From contig NZ_JGVW01000011.1 in assembly GCF_000687455.2 (NCBI RefSeq), positions 38,218 through 102,217 on the forward strand: DNA of 64,000 bases. The letters are read 5' to 3'. The notes under the pieces were generated by a model. It was not told the origin of the DNA. It made no database searches and was given only the letters and a program-made list of their open reading frames with translations. The DNA is from Burkholderia sp. lig30 (lineage in GTDB: Bacteria; Pseudomonadota; Gammaproteobacteria; Burkholderiales; Burkholderiaceae). Positions 40,255 to 49,060 of the stretch are shown one piece after another; position 1 is the first letter of the stretch, and each line of letters starts with the position of its first letter. Both the position numbers and the translations under genes were made by a program.

Positions 40255-42645
40255 TCAAATTTCGGCGGTCGCGGCGACGGGCTGTTCCGCGCGCGTGTTG
40301 GCCGGATGGTCGTCAGGCAGGGTCGCGTCGAACGAAATGGCGGGTTCGCCCGCGCACCAGCGCCGCCACATGATCCGCAGCGCGTTCGACACTTCGGCGG
40401 CGATGATCTCCGGATGGAGCATCGCCGACTGGACGCAGCGCTCGCGCAAGCCGGCTCTCAATTCGGCGAGCGCGGGAAGGTCGTTTGCCCACCGCAGGCC
40501 GATCTGAACGAATTCGTCCTTGTCTTGCGCGATGAACTCGTCCAGCCCCACCTGCGGCAGCCCGGTTGCGCCGCCCCGGCTTGCAACCGTCGGCCCCGGC
40601 AGCGTGAGGGTCGGCACGCCCATCCACAGCGCGTGCAGCGTCGTGCTGCCGCCGGCGTACGGGAACGTGTCCAGGCAGATGTCGACATGATGGTGCTGCT
40701 GCATGTAGACGGTCAGCGAGGCGCGGGGGCGGAAGTCGAGCCGATCGAGCGCGATGCCCTCGGCGGCGAACCAGTCGGCGAGCCCGCCATTGCTGCCGTC
40801 CTCAGGCATGCCGCCAACCAGCATGCGCGAGGTGGGCAGCGCCCGCAGCAGTTGCGCCCACAACGCGATGACGTCCGGGTGCACCTTGTTGAGGCGGTTG
40901 AAACTGCCGAATGTCACATAGCCGTTATGCAGCGCGGGCAGCAGGTTGACCGGCGGCGCGACGGGGGGCGGCTGGAACGGTGCGACCGCGGACAGCCGCA
41001 CGATTTTCTCGGTGAACTGATCCTCGTACGACCGGGAGGGCACCAGGAACCGGTCCGCCAGGTAGTAGTCGACGGCCTGCAGGCCCGTCGTGCCCGGATA
41101 GCCGATCCAGCTCGCCTGAAGCGGCGCGGGCTTGCGGGCGAACGTCAGCAGGCGATTGCGGGCAGTGTGTCCCGACAGATCGATCAGGATGTCGATGCCG
41201 TCCGCGCGGATCTTCTGCGCCAGCGCCTCGTCGCTCAACCCCCACACCGCATCCCAGGTCGTCGCGTATCCGCGTATCCGCTGCGTGATCTGGTCTTCAC
41301 GCGTGAAGTTGTAATAGATATGGATCGACAGCCGCTCGTCGCTCGCGAGGTGAGCGAACACCGGCTCGATGAAGATCGCGACTGCGTGGTGAAACAGGTC
41401 GGCGGAGATGAAGCCGACGCGCAGCTTGCGCTCCGGATCGCGATCGTTGGCGTACTTCGGCCACGACGCGCGCAGCGGCGCTTCGCAATGCCGCCCGAAA
41501 TTGCAATGCTGGTCGAACAGCGCGGCCGCGTCGATGTCGCGGTTGTGGTTCAGGCAGAACAGAATGTTGTGATGCGCGAACGCATTGTCCGGCTGAATGT
41601 CGAGCGCGCGCCTGAAGCAGCCTTCGGCGTCCAGTGTCCGGCCCTGATCCAGATAGATGACGCCCAGCGTGTTGTGCATCTCGCTGACCTTGGGCTGCAG
41701 CTCGACGGCGCGGAGGCAACATGCTTCGGCATCCTTGAGCCGCCGTTCGGCCTGCAGGCACAACCCGAGAATACGGTGCGGCTCGGCGAATTCCGGGTTG
41801 ACCTTCATCAGCTGCAGCGCGATGGTCTCGGCTTCCTTGAACTGGCCTTTCAATCGCAGGATGTCGGCCAGGATCGCGCCCGCCTGCACGTCCTCGGGGA
41901 CGAGATCAATCGCGGTTCGCAGCGGCACGGCGGCGTCGTCGAACTGTCCGATGGCATGCAGCGCCAGCCCCAATACCCGCCAGCCCATCGGGTGCGCGGG
42001 GAAGCGTTTCGTCATCGAGCGCGCAATCGAAATGGCCTGGGAGATGCGTCCGCTGTTGAACAGCACCACGACTTCCTGCATTTGCTTCTGGCTCGGTGCC
42101 TTGCCGAGTGCCCGCAGCGCGCCCTTGCCCGTCGCGGGCGTGTTCGGGGCGGCATCTGCCGGTGCGGCGTCCGCCGGCCCGGGCTGGGCCGGCGCCGCGA
42201 TCGAACTGGTCGGCGCCGTCGGCGCAGCCACTCCGGTCTGTGCCATCAGGTGAATCAGCGTATCGACCGCCGGCCCCTTGATCCCCCGTTGCTGCGCCAT
42301 CCCCAGCATGATCCAGGCAGCCTCGTGCTGTCCCGCGCGCCGCAATGCGTCGATATAGCTTCCCCAATACTGGCCCTGGTCGGGTTTCAGGCCCACCACG
42401 GTTTCAAGGAACGGCAGCGCGCCCTCGAACTGCCCGCGCTGCATGCAGAGCAGGCCGAGGTTGTAGTTGGCGTCGCAGTGGTGCGGGCGGACGTCCAGCA
42501 GGGTTCGATAGAGTGATTCCGCGTTGTCGAGCGCGCCATTGTGATGCTCGGCGATCGCGCTTTGCAGCACGAGCTGCAGGTCCTGCTCGAGCTGGACGTC
42601 ATCGGGCAAAGCGGTAGGGTCAGACGGTAACGGCGGCTGCGTCAT
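40255..42645 (-). CDS. TPR-OGT (GT41/SPINDLY-like) glycosyltransferase, likely flagellin glycosyltransferase
   Basis: 796 residues. The N-terminal 350 or so residues hold TPR helices (AESLYRTLLDVRPHHCDANYNLGLLCMQRG; GQFKEAETIALQLMKVNPEFAEPHRILGLCLQAE; GRTLDAEGCFRRALDIQPDNAFAHHNILF). An Ala/Pro linker (about residues 130-160) interrupts them. The C-terminal 400 or so residues are the OGT-like catalytic half, with KLRVGFISADLFHHAV, IDILIDLSGHTARNRLLTFARKPAPLQASWIGYPGTTG, VTFGSFNRLNKVHPDVIALWAQLLRALP and DTFPYAGGSTTLHALWMGVPTLTLPG. It lies beside fliT-fliD-fliC, the position of FlmQ, the flagellin glycosyltransferase described in B. cenocepacia. Start ATG 42645 begins MTQPPLPSD; the longer frame is not coding. 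It is the first gene of the operon. Confidence 0.9.
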   Translation of the reverse strand: MTQPPLPSDPTALPDDVQLEQDLQLVLQSAIAEHHNGALDNAESLYRTLLDVRPHHCDANYNLGLLCMQRGQFEGALPFLETVVGLKPDQGQYWGSYIDALRRAGQHEAAWIMLGMAQQRGIKGPAVDTLIHLMAQTGVAAPTAPTSSIAAPAQPGPADAAPADAAPNTPATGKGALRALGKAPSQKQMQEVVVLFNSGRISQAISIARSMTKRFPAHPMGWRVLGLALHAIGQFDDAAVPLRTAIDLVPEDVQAGAILADILRLKGQFKEAETIALQLMKVNPEFAEPHRILGLCLQAERRLKDAEACCLRAVELQPKVSEMHNTLGVIYLDQGRTLDAEGCFRRALDIQPDNAFAHHNILFCLNHNRDIDAAALFDQHCNFGRHCEAPLRASWPKYANDRDPERKLRVGFISADLFHHAVAIFIEPVFAHLASDERLSIHIYYNFTREDQITQRIRGYATTWDAVWGLSDEALAQKIRADGIDILIDLSGHTARNRLLTFARKPAPLQASWIGYPGTTGLQAVDYYLADRFLVPSRSYEDQFTEKIVRLSAVAPFQPPPVAPPVNLLPALHNGYVTFGSFNRLNKVHPDVIALWAQLLRALPTSRMLVGGMPEDGSNGGLADWFAAEGIALDRLDFRPRASLTVYMQQHHHVDICLDTFPYAGGSTTLHALWMGVPTLTLPGPTVASRGGATGLPQVGLDEFIAQDKDEFVQIGLRWANDLPALAELRAGLRERCVQSAMLHPEIIAAEVSNALRIMWRRWCAGEPAISFDATLPDDHPANTRAEQPVAATAEI

Positions 42646-42992
42646 GGAGTCGGTACACAAATGGCATTGTTGGGGGATTATGCGTTCGGCGGGATAGCGC
42701 CGAAGGTGCGAGATGAGGCGTAAATCCCCGCCTGTTTGATGAATCGGCGATGCGGCCGGCAGAGGGGCGCATCGCCCGAAGGCACGCGCGTCGGCGGGCT
42801 CCGGCGGGCGGTTCCGCGCGGCGCGACGAGGGACAGATCGTCGTCGATGTCTGCGCCGCGTTCCCCGGTCATCCGCGACGAACAAAAAAAACGCCCGCGT
42901 GAAGCGGGCGTGAGTCGAACGAGCGCACCCTGACTTCGGCGCGTGAGTTTTATTGTCTTGTGCAGCGGAGCATCCGTCGCGCCCCGCCCGAT
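42646..42992. other. Intergenic stretch between fliT and the glycosylation operon
   Basis: No gene seen. It contains the fliT terminator (42884-42910) and, left of it, the presumed promoter region of the glycosyltransferase operon, where I could not identify a convincing sigma-28 or sigma-70 site. Confidence 0.5.
42884..42910 (-). terminator. Rho-independent terminator after fliT
   Basis: Minus-strand hairpin CGCCCGC/GCGGGCG (arms 42904-42910 and 42892-42898) followed by a run of eight T on that strand (42884-42891). It ends the fliD-fliT transcript before the glycosyltransferase operon. Confidence 0.88.
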
Positions 42993-43292
42993 TCAGATCG
43001 TCGCGATCTGCTGATACTGGCTGGCGGCGTTGGTGCGTCCCAGCGCGTCGTGGTATTCGGCCTGCAGTTCCGTCATCGTCGACTGCGCGTTCGCCAGCAC
43101 GGCCGCGTCGCTCGCCTGGATCCTGCGGACGGCGTCGAGAATGGCGGGTTCCTGCGTGGCCGCCAGCGACGCGAACAGCGCCGAGCGCGCCTCGGTGAGA
43201 CGCGCGGCCTCGGGCCAGTCGGCCATCGTGCTCGCGTGCTCGATGGCCTGTGTGAGCGACAGCAGGCGTTCCGTCAACGTGGTCTGGTTCAT
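42993..43292 (-). CDS. fliT: FliT-like flagellar export chaperone
   Basis: 99 residues, all helical, in the usual position just after fliD (20-bp gap). The SLTQAIEHASTMADWPEAARLTEARSALFASL helix and C-terminal alpha-helix match FliT-like proteins. FliT escorts the filament cap FliD and in enterobacteria restrains FlhDC. Recognition rests mainly on position and size, because the family is variable. Confidence 0.75.
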   Translation of the reverse strand: MNQTTLTERLLSLTQAIEHASTMADWPEAARLTEARSALFASLAATQEPAILDAVRRIQASDAAVLANAQSTMTELQAEYHDALGRTNAASQYQQIATI

Positions 43293-43312
43293 CGCGAGTG
43301 GCCCCTTGCCGA

Positions 43313-44848
43313 TCAGCCCTTGTTGGCGGACATCGCGCCCTGGCTGTTCGAGCCGCCGAACAGTTGCGTCAGGTACTGCTGGTTGTTGTTCATCGTCGCC
43401 ATCAGCGTGTTGAGCGCGGTGAACTGGGCCTGATACTGGCTCGTGAGCTGCTTGGCATACGCCGACAGCGTGGTCTGCTGCGTCGAGATGCTCGTCAGGT
43501 CCTTGTTGAGCGCGGTGGTGCGGGCCGCGATGAGGCCGGTCGAGCTGGTGTACGCCGTGATGTCCGTGTTGAGGCGCGCTGCGACGCCCGTGCCGGACGC
43601 GAACAGCGTCGCGACGGTGGTCGGGTTGTTCTGCAAGGCGGAGTTCAGCTTCGTCGAATCCGTTTGCAGCGTGCCGTCAGCCTGCAGCGTGATGCCGATC
43701 GATGCGAGGCTGGTGTTCGTGCCGCCGTTCCGCACGCCGTTGCTGACAACCGAGCTGAGCGTATTGCGGATCGTGTTGAGCGTCGAATCGCCGAGCAGCG
43801 GCCCTTGCGCGCTGGCGGACTGCGTCTTGTCGAACGACGAGAGCGAGCTCATCGTCGTGACGAGCGTGTTGTACAGGCTCACGAAATTGTTGATCGCGGT
43901 GGCTTGGGACGTCGTGTCTTTCGCGACGGTCACCGTCTGGGTCTGGGCCGGCGTGGTGACCGCGGCGGCCGTCAGGTTCAGCGTCACGCCGGCGATCGCG
44001 GACGTGACCGTGTTGCTCGCGCTGGTGACGGCGACGTTGCCGACCGTGAACGACGCGTCCTGCGCGCCGGTGTTCTGCGTCCATGCGTTCGCGCCCGCGC
44101 CCGCCGACGTGATCGTCGAGGCGTTCGTGCCGGAGCCGGCGGTCGAGGTGACGCCGAGGTTCGACAGGCCGTTGTTGTTTTGCAGGTTGCTGACCGAGAC
44201 GCTGATCGCGTTGGCGGCGCCGGTGGCGGTCGAGTTCAGCACGAGGTGGGCGGCGCCGCCCGTGCCGGTGACGATGGTCGCGGTCACGCCCGGGTTGCCG
44301 CTTGCGGAGTTGATCGCCGACGCGATGCCCGACAGCGTGTTGTTGGTCGAGTCGATCGTCACGTTCATCGACTTGCCGCCGACGGAAACGGCGAGCGTGC
44401 CCGTGCCGAGCTGGGTCGTTGCGCTGGCGAAGGTGCCGGAGGTCAGCGATTGCGCGGTCGCGATCTGCGAGACGGTGACCGAATAGCTGCCTGCAACGGC
44501 GCCGGTGCCGGCCGTCGCGGTCAGGCCGGTGCCGCTGGCCGTCGCGGAGAATTTGGACAGCATCGTGCCGTCCGACAGCGACGAGAGGCTGGCCTGCAGT
44601 GCCGACAGCCCTGCGCTCAGCGTGCCGAGCGCGGAAATCTGGGTGTTGTCCGAGGTTTGCTTCGCGGTCAGGGTCGACGCCTGGCCTGCGGTTTTTGCAT
44701 TGACGAGTGCCGTCACCAGCGAGTTGACATCCATCGACGAATTGCCGGTCGAGCCGCTGATGATCGATTGTGCAGCCTGCTGAAGCGCGGAACTGGCGCT
44801 CGCGGACGTGGAAGCGGTCGAGACGCCGGTCGTGGATATCGTGGACAT
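43313..44848 (-). CDS. fliD: Flagellar hook-associated protein 2 (filament cap)
   Basis: 511 residues. N-terminal MDVNSLVTALVNAKTAGQASTLTAKQTSDNTQISALGTLSAGLSALQASL is the FliD D0/D1 coiled region, and the C-terminal coiled coil is TALNKDLTSISTQQTTLSAYAKQLTSQYQAQFTALNTLMATMNNNQQYLTQLF. The middle is Ser/Thr/Ala/Gly-rich, as in FliD caps. It caps the filament and helps flagellin fold. It is followed by fliT and preceded by fliC. Confidence 0.95.
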   Translation of the reverse strand: MSTISTTGVSTASTSASASSALQQAAQSIISGSTGNSSMDVNSLVTALVNAKTAGQASTLTAKQTSDNTQISALGTLSAGLSALQASLSSLSDGTMLSKFSATASGTGLTATAGTGAVAGSYSVTVSQIATAQSLTSGTFASATTQLGTGTLAVSVGGKSMNVTIDSTNNTLSGIASAINSASGNPGVTATIVTGTGGAAHLVLNSTATGAANAISVSVSNLQNNNGLSNLGVTSTAGSGTNASTITSAGAGANAWTQNTGAQDASFTVGNVAVTSASNTVTSAIAGVTLNLTAAAVTTPAQTQTVTVAKDTTSQATAINNFVSLYNTLVTTMSSLSSFDKTQSASAQGPLLGDSTLNTIRNTLSSVVSNGVRNGGTNTSLASIGITLQADGTLQTDSTKLNSALQNNPTTVATLFASGTGVAARLNTDITAYTSSTGLIAARTTALNKDLTSISTQQTTLSAYAKQLTSQYQAQFTALNTLMATMNNNQQYLTQLFGGSNSQGAMSANKG

Positions 44849-44937
44849 GGAGAGGCCCCGTTCGTTTGGGAATCTTTACGGTATGTCGCCGGTTGGCGAG
44901 TCGCGAGCGGCGCGAGCCGCCCGCGAGGTAAACGTCG

Positions 44938-44976
44938 CGCTCCGCGCGCGGCGTGAAGCGTGCCGTGCGCGGAGCG
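44938..44976 (-). terminator. Hairpin between fliC and fliD
   Basis: 15-bp arms with one mismatch (44938-44952, 44962-44976), just after the fliC stop on the minus strand. No strong T-run follows, so it may only partly stop transcription and also stabilise the abundant fliC message. Confidence 0.5.
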
Positions 44977-44991
44977 TTGCCGGGTGACGAC

Positions 44992-46416
44992 TTAACCCAG
45001 CAGCTTCAGCACTTGCTGCGGCAGCGAGTTCGCTTGCGCGAGCACCGAGATGCCAGCTTGCTGCAGCACTTGCGCCTTCGACAGGTTAGCCGTTTCTTGC
45101 GCGAAGTTGGCGTCCTGGATTTGCGATTGCGCTTGCGACAGGTTGGTCGACTGAGCTTGCTGCGTCGTGGCGATTGCCGTGAAACGGTTCTGCACCGCGC
45201 CGAGCTGCGCCTGGATGTTGTTCACCGAGGCCAGCGCATTGTCGATCGTTTCGATCGCCTGGTTCGCGCTGGTCGACGACGTCACGCTGACGTTTGCAAC
45301 CGTCGACAGCTGGTTGTTGTTGTTGACGTTCGCGAAGTTGCTCGCCGGTGCCGCGGCTTTCCACGAGAGCTGGAAGCCCGTGGTCCCCGCTGCTGCTGCC
45401 GCGGTTTGGAACAGGGCGCCAGAGGCGCCCGCCGTCAGTGCGGTGCCGTTCTGGTCGAAGTACGAATACCCGTTGTTGCCGTCGGACTTGACCGTGATCG
45501 ACGTAATCGCGCCTGCGGTATTCGCCGGCACGTCGGCGCCGTTTGTAGCGGAAACGGAGATGCCCTGGATCGTGCCAAGGACGACGCCCGTTGCTGCAGG
45601 CGCATTCGCATTGGCCGCCGAGATCGCGGTAATTTGTTTTGCCGGGTCGAGCGGGCTATTGGCGACTGCCGACAGCGTCATCGAGCCGTTTGCACCGCCG
45701 GTCGTCGGCGAGAACAGGGCTGCCGTAGCGGTCGACGACAGAACCTGGTTGTTCTGGTCGGTGTACGAGAAGCCGCCCTTGCCGTCTGCCAGCACGTTGA
45801 TCTGCGTGATCGCCGGCGTCGTGCCTGCTGCTGCAGCCGAACCGGTCGCCGTCAGGCTCAGGCCCGAGAACGAACCCAGCACGTTGCCCGCTTGCGCGAA
45901 GCCGCCGCCGAGCGATGCTGCCGACAGGCTTTGCGTCAGGTTCAGGCTCATCGACTGGCCGACGTTCGCGCCGACCTGGAAGTTCACCACGCCTGCCGAA
46001 CCGTCGAGAATGTTCTTGCCGTTGTACGTCGTTTGCGACGCGATACGGTTCACTTCAGAGATCTGTTGCGTAACTTCTTGCTGCAGTGCTGCCTGGTCGC
46101 TCGACGACAGCGAGCCGCTCGACGCTTGCACGGCCAGCTGGCGGATACGCTGCAGGCTGTTGGTCAGCGACGACAGGCCGCTCGATGCGGTCTGGATCAT
46201 CGACACGCCGTCGTTTGCGTTCGACACGCCCTGGTTCAGGCCGTTGACCTGCGACTGCATCCGGCTCGCAATCGCCAGACCTGCTGCGTCATCCGCTGCG
46301 CTGTTGATGCGCTTGCCCGACGACAGGCGGGTGATTGCTTGCGACAGCGCGCCTTGCGAGCCGTTCAGGTTCTGTTGTGCGACCAGCGAGTTGATGTTGC
46401 TATTGATTCCGAGCAT
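44992..46416 (-). CDS. fliC: Flagellin
   Basis: 474 residues. Conserved ends form the filament core: MLGINSNINSLVAQQNLNGSQGALSQAITRLSSGKRINSAADDAAGLAIASRM at the N-terminus and DANFAQETANLSKAQVLQQAGISVLAQANSLPQQVLKLLG at the C-terminus. The surface-exposed middle (about 150-360) contains two related modules (residues about 178-250 and 277-352) that look duplicated. This is longer than the roughly 385-residue flagellins of many Burkholderia, so it is the long size class. Ser/Thr-rich exposed loops are candidates for O-glycosylation by the adjacent GT41 enzyme. A sigma-28 promoter lies upstream. Confidence 0.97.
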   Translation of the reverse strand: MLGINSNINSLVAQQNLNGSQGALSQAITRLSSGKRINSAADDAAGLAIASRMQSQVNGLNQGVSNANDGVSMIQTASSGLSSLTNSLQRIRQLAVQASSGSLSSSDQAALQQEVTQQISEVNRIASQTTYNGKNILDGSAGVVNFQVGANVGQSMSLNLTQSLSAASLGGGFAQAGNVLGSFSGLSLTATGSAAAAGTTPAITQINVLADGKGGFSYTDQNNQVLSSTATAALFSPTTGGANGSMTLSAVANSPLDPAKQITAISAANANAPAATGVVLGTIQGISVSATNGADVPANTAGAITSITVKSDGNNGYSYFDQNGTALTAGASGALFQTAAAAAGTTGFQLSWKAAAPASNFANVNNNNQLSTVANVSVTSSTSANQAIETIDNALASVNNIQAQLGAVQNRFTAIATTQQAQSTNLSQAQSQIQDANFAQETANLSKAQVLQQAGISVLAQANSLPQQVLKLLG

Positions 46417-46514
46417 GGAAAAATCTCCTAAGTAAGCCGAAAGCGCTTAACTCATAAAAGCCGTGATTGGCATCGGCGGAAGCACTCGTTCATTGCTGGC
46501 CGCCTCAGAGCAGG

Positions 46515-46541
46515 ATTTCGGCGCACGGAAACAAAACTTGA
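46515..46541 (-). promoter_or_regulatory. Sigma-28 (FliA) promoter of fliC
   Basis: On the minus strand TCAAGTTT (46541-46534), an 11-nt spacer and GCCGAAAT (46522-46515) fit the FliA consensus TAAAGTTT-N11-GCCGATAA with few differences. It lies about 100 bp upstream of the flagellin start. The rest of 46542-46923 holds no gene I can support. Confidence 0.8.
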
Positions 46542-46923
46542 GGAAATTTCCAAGATTCGGCCCGATTTTTGTTAAGCAGGGTCAGATTGACGCATGCGCC
46601 CCCGCCGGAGGGGCGTGTCGGGCGGCCCGGCGCGCGATCGCGAAGGAAAAGTGGTAAACTGGTAGGCGAGGCCGTGTTTACCTGATAACATGGCGGGCTG
46701 AATTGAGATTTCTGTCACGCCGTAGCCGGTTTCGGCATGTCTGCTGGCAGTCAAACGCGGCGCTGCACGCGGGTTGTGAAGCGTTTTGCGGTGCTTTCCG
46801 CCTCTCTTTTCCGGCCTCCGAGGCCGTATTTCCGCTCGTTTCGCCTGTTGTGGGAACGCCCGGATGGCCGGTGCGTGGCGCTTGGCCGCTACGTTTTGAC
46901 CGTATAAGCAATTTAGGAACGAC

Positions 46924-47136
46924 ATGACGACGATTCTTCTGAAGGAAAACGAGCCGTTCGAAGTGGCGATTCGCCGCTTTCGTCGCGCTATCGAAAAAAA
47001 TGGCCTGATCGCTGAGCTGCGTGAGCGCCAGTCTTACGAAAAGCCGACTGCTGTTCGCAAGCGCAAGAAGGCTGCTGCTGTGAAGCGCCTGCACAAGCGC
47101 CTGCGCAGCCAGATGCTGCCGAAGAAGCTCCACTAA
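46924..47136 (+). CDS. rpsU: 30S ribosomal protein S21
   Basis: 70 residues, the standard length. [56 protein letters not shown] is unmistakable S21. The start follows TAGGAACGAC. It helps the 30S subunit select mRNA start sites. Between the flagellin and tag genes it stands alone with its own strong terminator. Confidence 0.98.
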   Translation: MTTILLKENEPFEVAIRRFRRAIEKNGLIAELRERQSYEKPTAVRKRKKAAAVKRLHKRLRSQMLPKKLH

Positions 47137-47156
47137 GCTTCCCCGGTTCGCCGCGA

Positions 47157-47203
47157 AACGGCGGAGCGTGCTTCGAAAGAAGCCGCTCCGCCGTTTTGCT
47201 TTT
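47157..47203 (+). terminator. Rho-independent terminator of rpsU
   Basis: Perfect 12-bp arms AACGGCGGAGCG (47157-47168) and CGCTCCGCCGTT (47184-47195) with a 15-nt loop, followed by TTGCTTTT. Confidence 0.9.
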
Positions 47204-47249
47204 GGGGCGCGTATTTCGGAGTGCGCCCAAAAAATGCGCGCCCTCCTGA

Positions 47250-47855
47250 TTACGGCGCGCCGTGCGCGGCGGCGGGCTGCTTGCCGCCGAGCGCCGCGCA
47301 GCGCGTGTGGCACGGGCAGCCGACTTCGTGGTCGTTCACCATGCCGGTCGCCTGCATCAGCGCATAGCAGATCGTCGAGCCGACGAACTTGCAGCCGTAT
47401 GCCTTGAGCGCCTTGCTCAGCGCATCGGAGCGCTCGGTCGAGGCCGGCGCGTCGCGATAGGAGCGCCATGCGTTCTGGATCGGCTCGTGGTCGACGAACG
47501 ACCACAGGAACCGGGCGAGCGAGCCGTGCTCGTCGCGGATGCGCTGCACCGCCCGGGCGTTCGCGACGGCCGCCGCCACCTTGGCGCGATTGCGGACGAT
47601 GCCCGGATCGAGCAGCAGCGCTTCGATGCGCTGCGGCGTGAAGCGCGCGACGGCGTCGACGTCGAAATTGGCGAATGCGGCGCGGTAGCCTTCACGCTTG
47701 TTCAGGATCGTCGACCACGACAGCCCTGCCTGGGCGCCTTCGAGGATCAGCATCTCGAACAGATGGCGATCGTCGTGCGACGGCACGCCCCATTCGGTAT
47801 CGTGATAGTGCGCGTCCGCTTCCGTCCTGACCCAGTTGCACCGCTGCTGCGACAT
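47250..47855 (-). CDS. tag: DNA-3-methyladenine glycosylase I
   Basis: 201 residues. The zinc-binding ligands are visible at both ends (QRCNWVRTEADAHYHDTEWG and MVNDHEVGCPCHTRC). The GLSWSTILNKREGYRAAFANFD segment forms the base-recognition pocket. It removes 3-methyladenine from alkylated DNA as part of base excision repair. Start ATG 47855 fits the family N-terminus; the longer open frame is not coding. Single gene, converging with rpsU. Confidence 0.95.
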   Translation of the reverse strand: MSQQRCNWVRTEADAHYHDTEWGVPSHDDRHLFEMLILEGAQAGLSWSTILNKREGYRAAFANFDVDAVARFTPQRIEALLLDPGIVRNRAKVAAAVANARAVQRIRDEHGSLARFLWSFVDHEPIQNAWRSYRDAPASTERSDALSKALKAYGCKFVGSTICYALMQATGMVNDHEVGCPCHTRCAALGGKQPAAAHGAP

Positions 47856-47997
47856 CGTGTTCCTCGTGTGTTGTCCCGACCGGTTCGCGCCAGCATAGCG
47901 GAACCCCCTGCGGGGGCAAAGCCGGCCAAACGGCAGATGGGCGCGCGGCACCGATCCGGGTAAGCTTGGCGCCTGTTCGAATTGGCAGGATGAAGGC

Positions 47998-48873
47998 ATG
48001 ACGGAAACACGCTATGTGATCGGCATCGACGGCGGCGGCACCGGCACGCGCGCGGTGCTTGCGGATCTGCAGGGCCGCGAGCTGGCGCAGGGGCGTGCCG
48101 GCCCGTCCGGTCTGGGCCTCGGCATCGAGCGCGCGTGGGCCGCGATCGGCGCGGCATGCGCGGACGCGTTCGCGCGCGCGGGCCTCGCGTTCGACTGGTC
48201 GCGCTGCGCGCTCGGCTGCGGGCTGGCGGGCGTCAATCACGCGGCGTGGCTCGCCGCGTTCCGCGCGCAGGCGCCGCTCGGCACGCTCGCGGTCGAAAGC
48301 GATGCCTATACGACCGTGGTCGGCGCGCATGGTGGCGCGCCGGGGCTGATCGTCGCGCTCGGCACCGGCAGCATCGCCGCGGTGCTCGATGCGGCGGGCG
48401 AGTGCCGCATCGCCGGCGGCTACGGCTTTCCGTCGGGCGACGAGGCGAGCGGCGCGTGGCTCGGCATGCGCGCGCTGGCTTACGCGCAGCAGGCGCTCGA
48501 CGGCCGTGTGCCGCGCGATGCGCTGGCGGATGCGCTGCTCGACGAAACCGGCGCGCCGGACCGCAACACGCTCGTGCAGTGGTCGTGCGAAGCGAACCAG
48601 ACGGCCTATGCGCGCCTCGCGCCGATGGTTTTCGCGCATCGCGCGCATCCGTTCGCGCACGCGCTGATCGCGCAGGCGGGCGACGAGATCGGCAAGATGA
48701 TCGACGCGCTCGATCCGCGGCACGCATTGCCGGTCGCGCTGTGCGGCGGGCTCGCCGACGCGCTCGCGCCGGCGCTGCCTGAGCGTCACGCGGCGCGGTT
48801 GCGCGCGCCGCTGGAGGATTCCGCGCACGGTGCGTTGCGCCTGGCGTTGCGGGTGGCGGCGGAAGGCCGGTGA
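47998..48873 (+). CDS. BadF/BadG/BcrA-type ATPase, probable N-acetylglucosamine/glucosamine kinase
   Basis: 291 residues of the ASKHA fold. Phosphate-1 motif is YVIGIDGGGTGTRAVLADLQGRELAQG. Phosphate-2 is LIVALGTGSIAAVLDAAG and the adenosine-binding part includes VALCGGLADALAP. This layout matches bacterial amino-sugar kinases (NagK/GspK-like) rather than benzoyl-CoA reductase activators, which carry iron-sulfur cysteines absent here. Start ATG 47998 follows AGGATGAAGGC. The amino-sugar substrate is inferred. Confidence 0.82.
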   Translation: MTETRYVIGIDGGGTGTRAVLADLQGRELAQGRAGPSGLGLGIERAWAAIGAACADAFARAGLAFDWSRCALGCGLAGVNHAAWLAAFRAQAPLGTLAVESDAYTTVVGAHGGAPGLIVALGTGSIAAVLDAAGECRIAGGYGFPSGDEASGAWLGMRALAYAQQALDGRVPRDALADALLDETGAPDRNTLVQWSCEANQTAYARLAPMVFAHRAHPFAHALIAQAGDEIGKMIDALDPRHALPVALCGGLADALAPALPERHAARLRAPLEDSAHGALRLALRVAAEGR

Positions 48874-49060
48874 CAGGGCAAGCGGTGAGACAGGCGGTGA
48901 CGGGCGGTGAGACGGGCGGCACGCCAGGCGAAATGACCCGTCGGCGCGGCGAATTGCGGCCAGTCTGGCCACGGCGGGCAGCCGCAGGCCCCCGGCGCCG
49001 TCCGGCGCGCGCATATAAAATGCTGCCTTTGCGCCGCAGGCCAGCCTTTTTCCCCGCCCC

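Noticed and set aside
44849..44937. Possible sigma-28 promoter before fliD (TAAAGATT...)
   Set aside because: The -35-like part fits but the GCCG-type -10 is absent at the right spacing.
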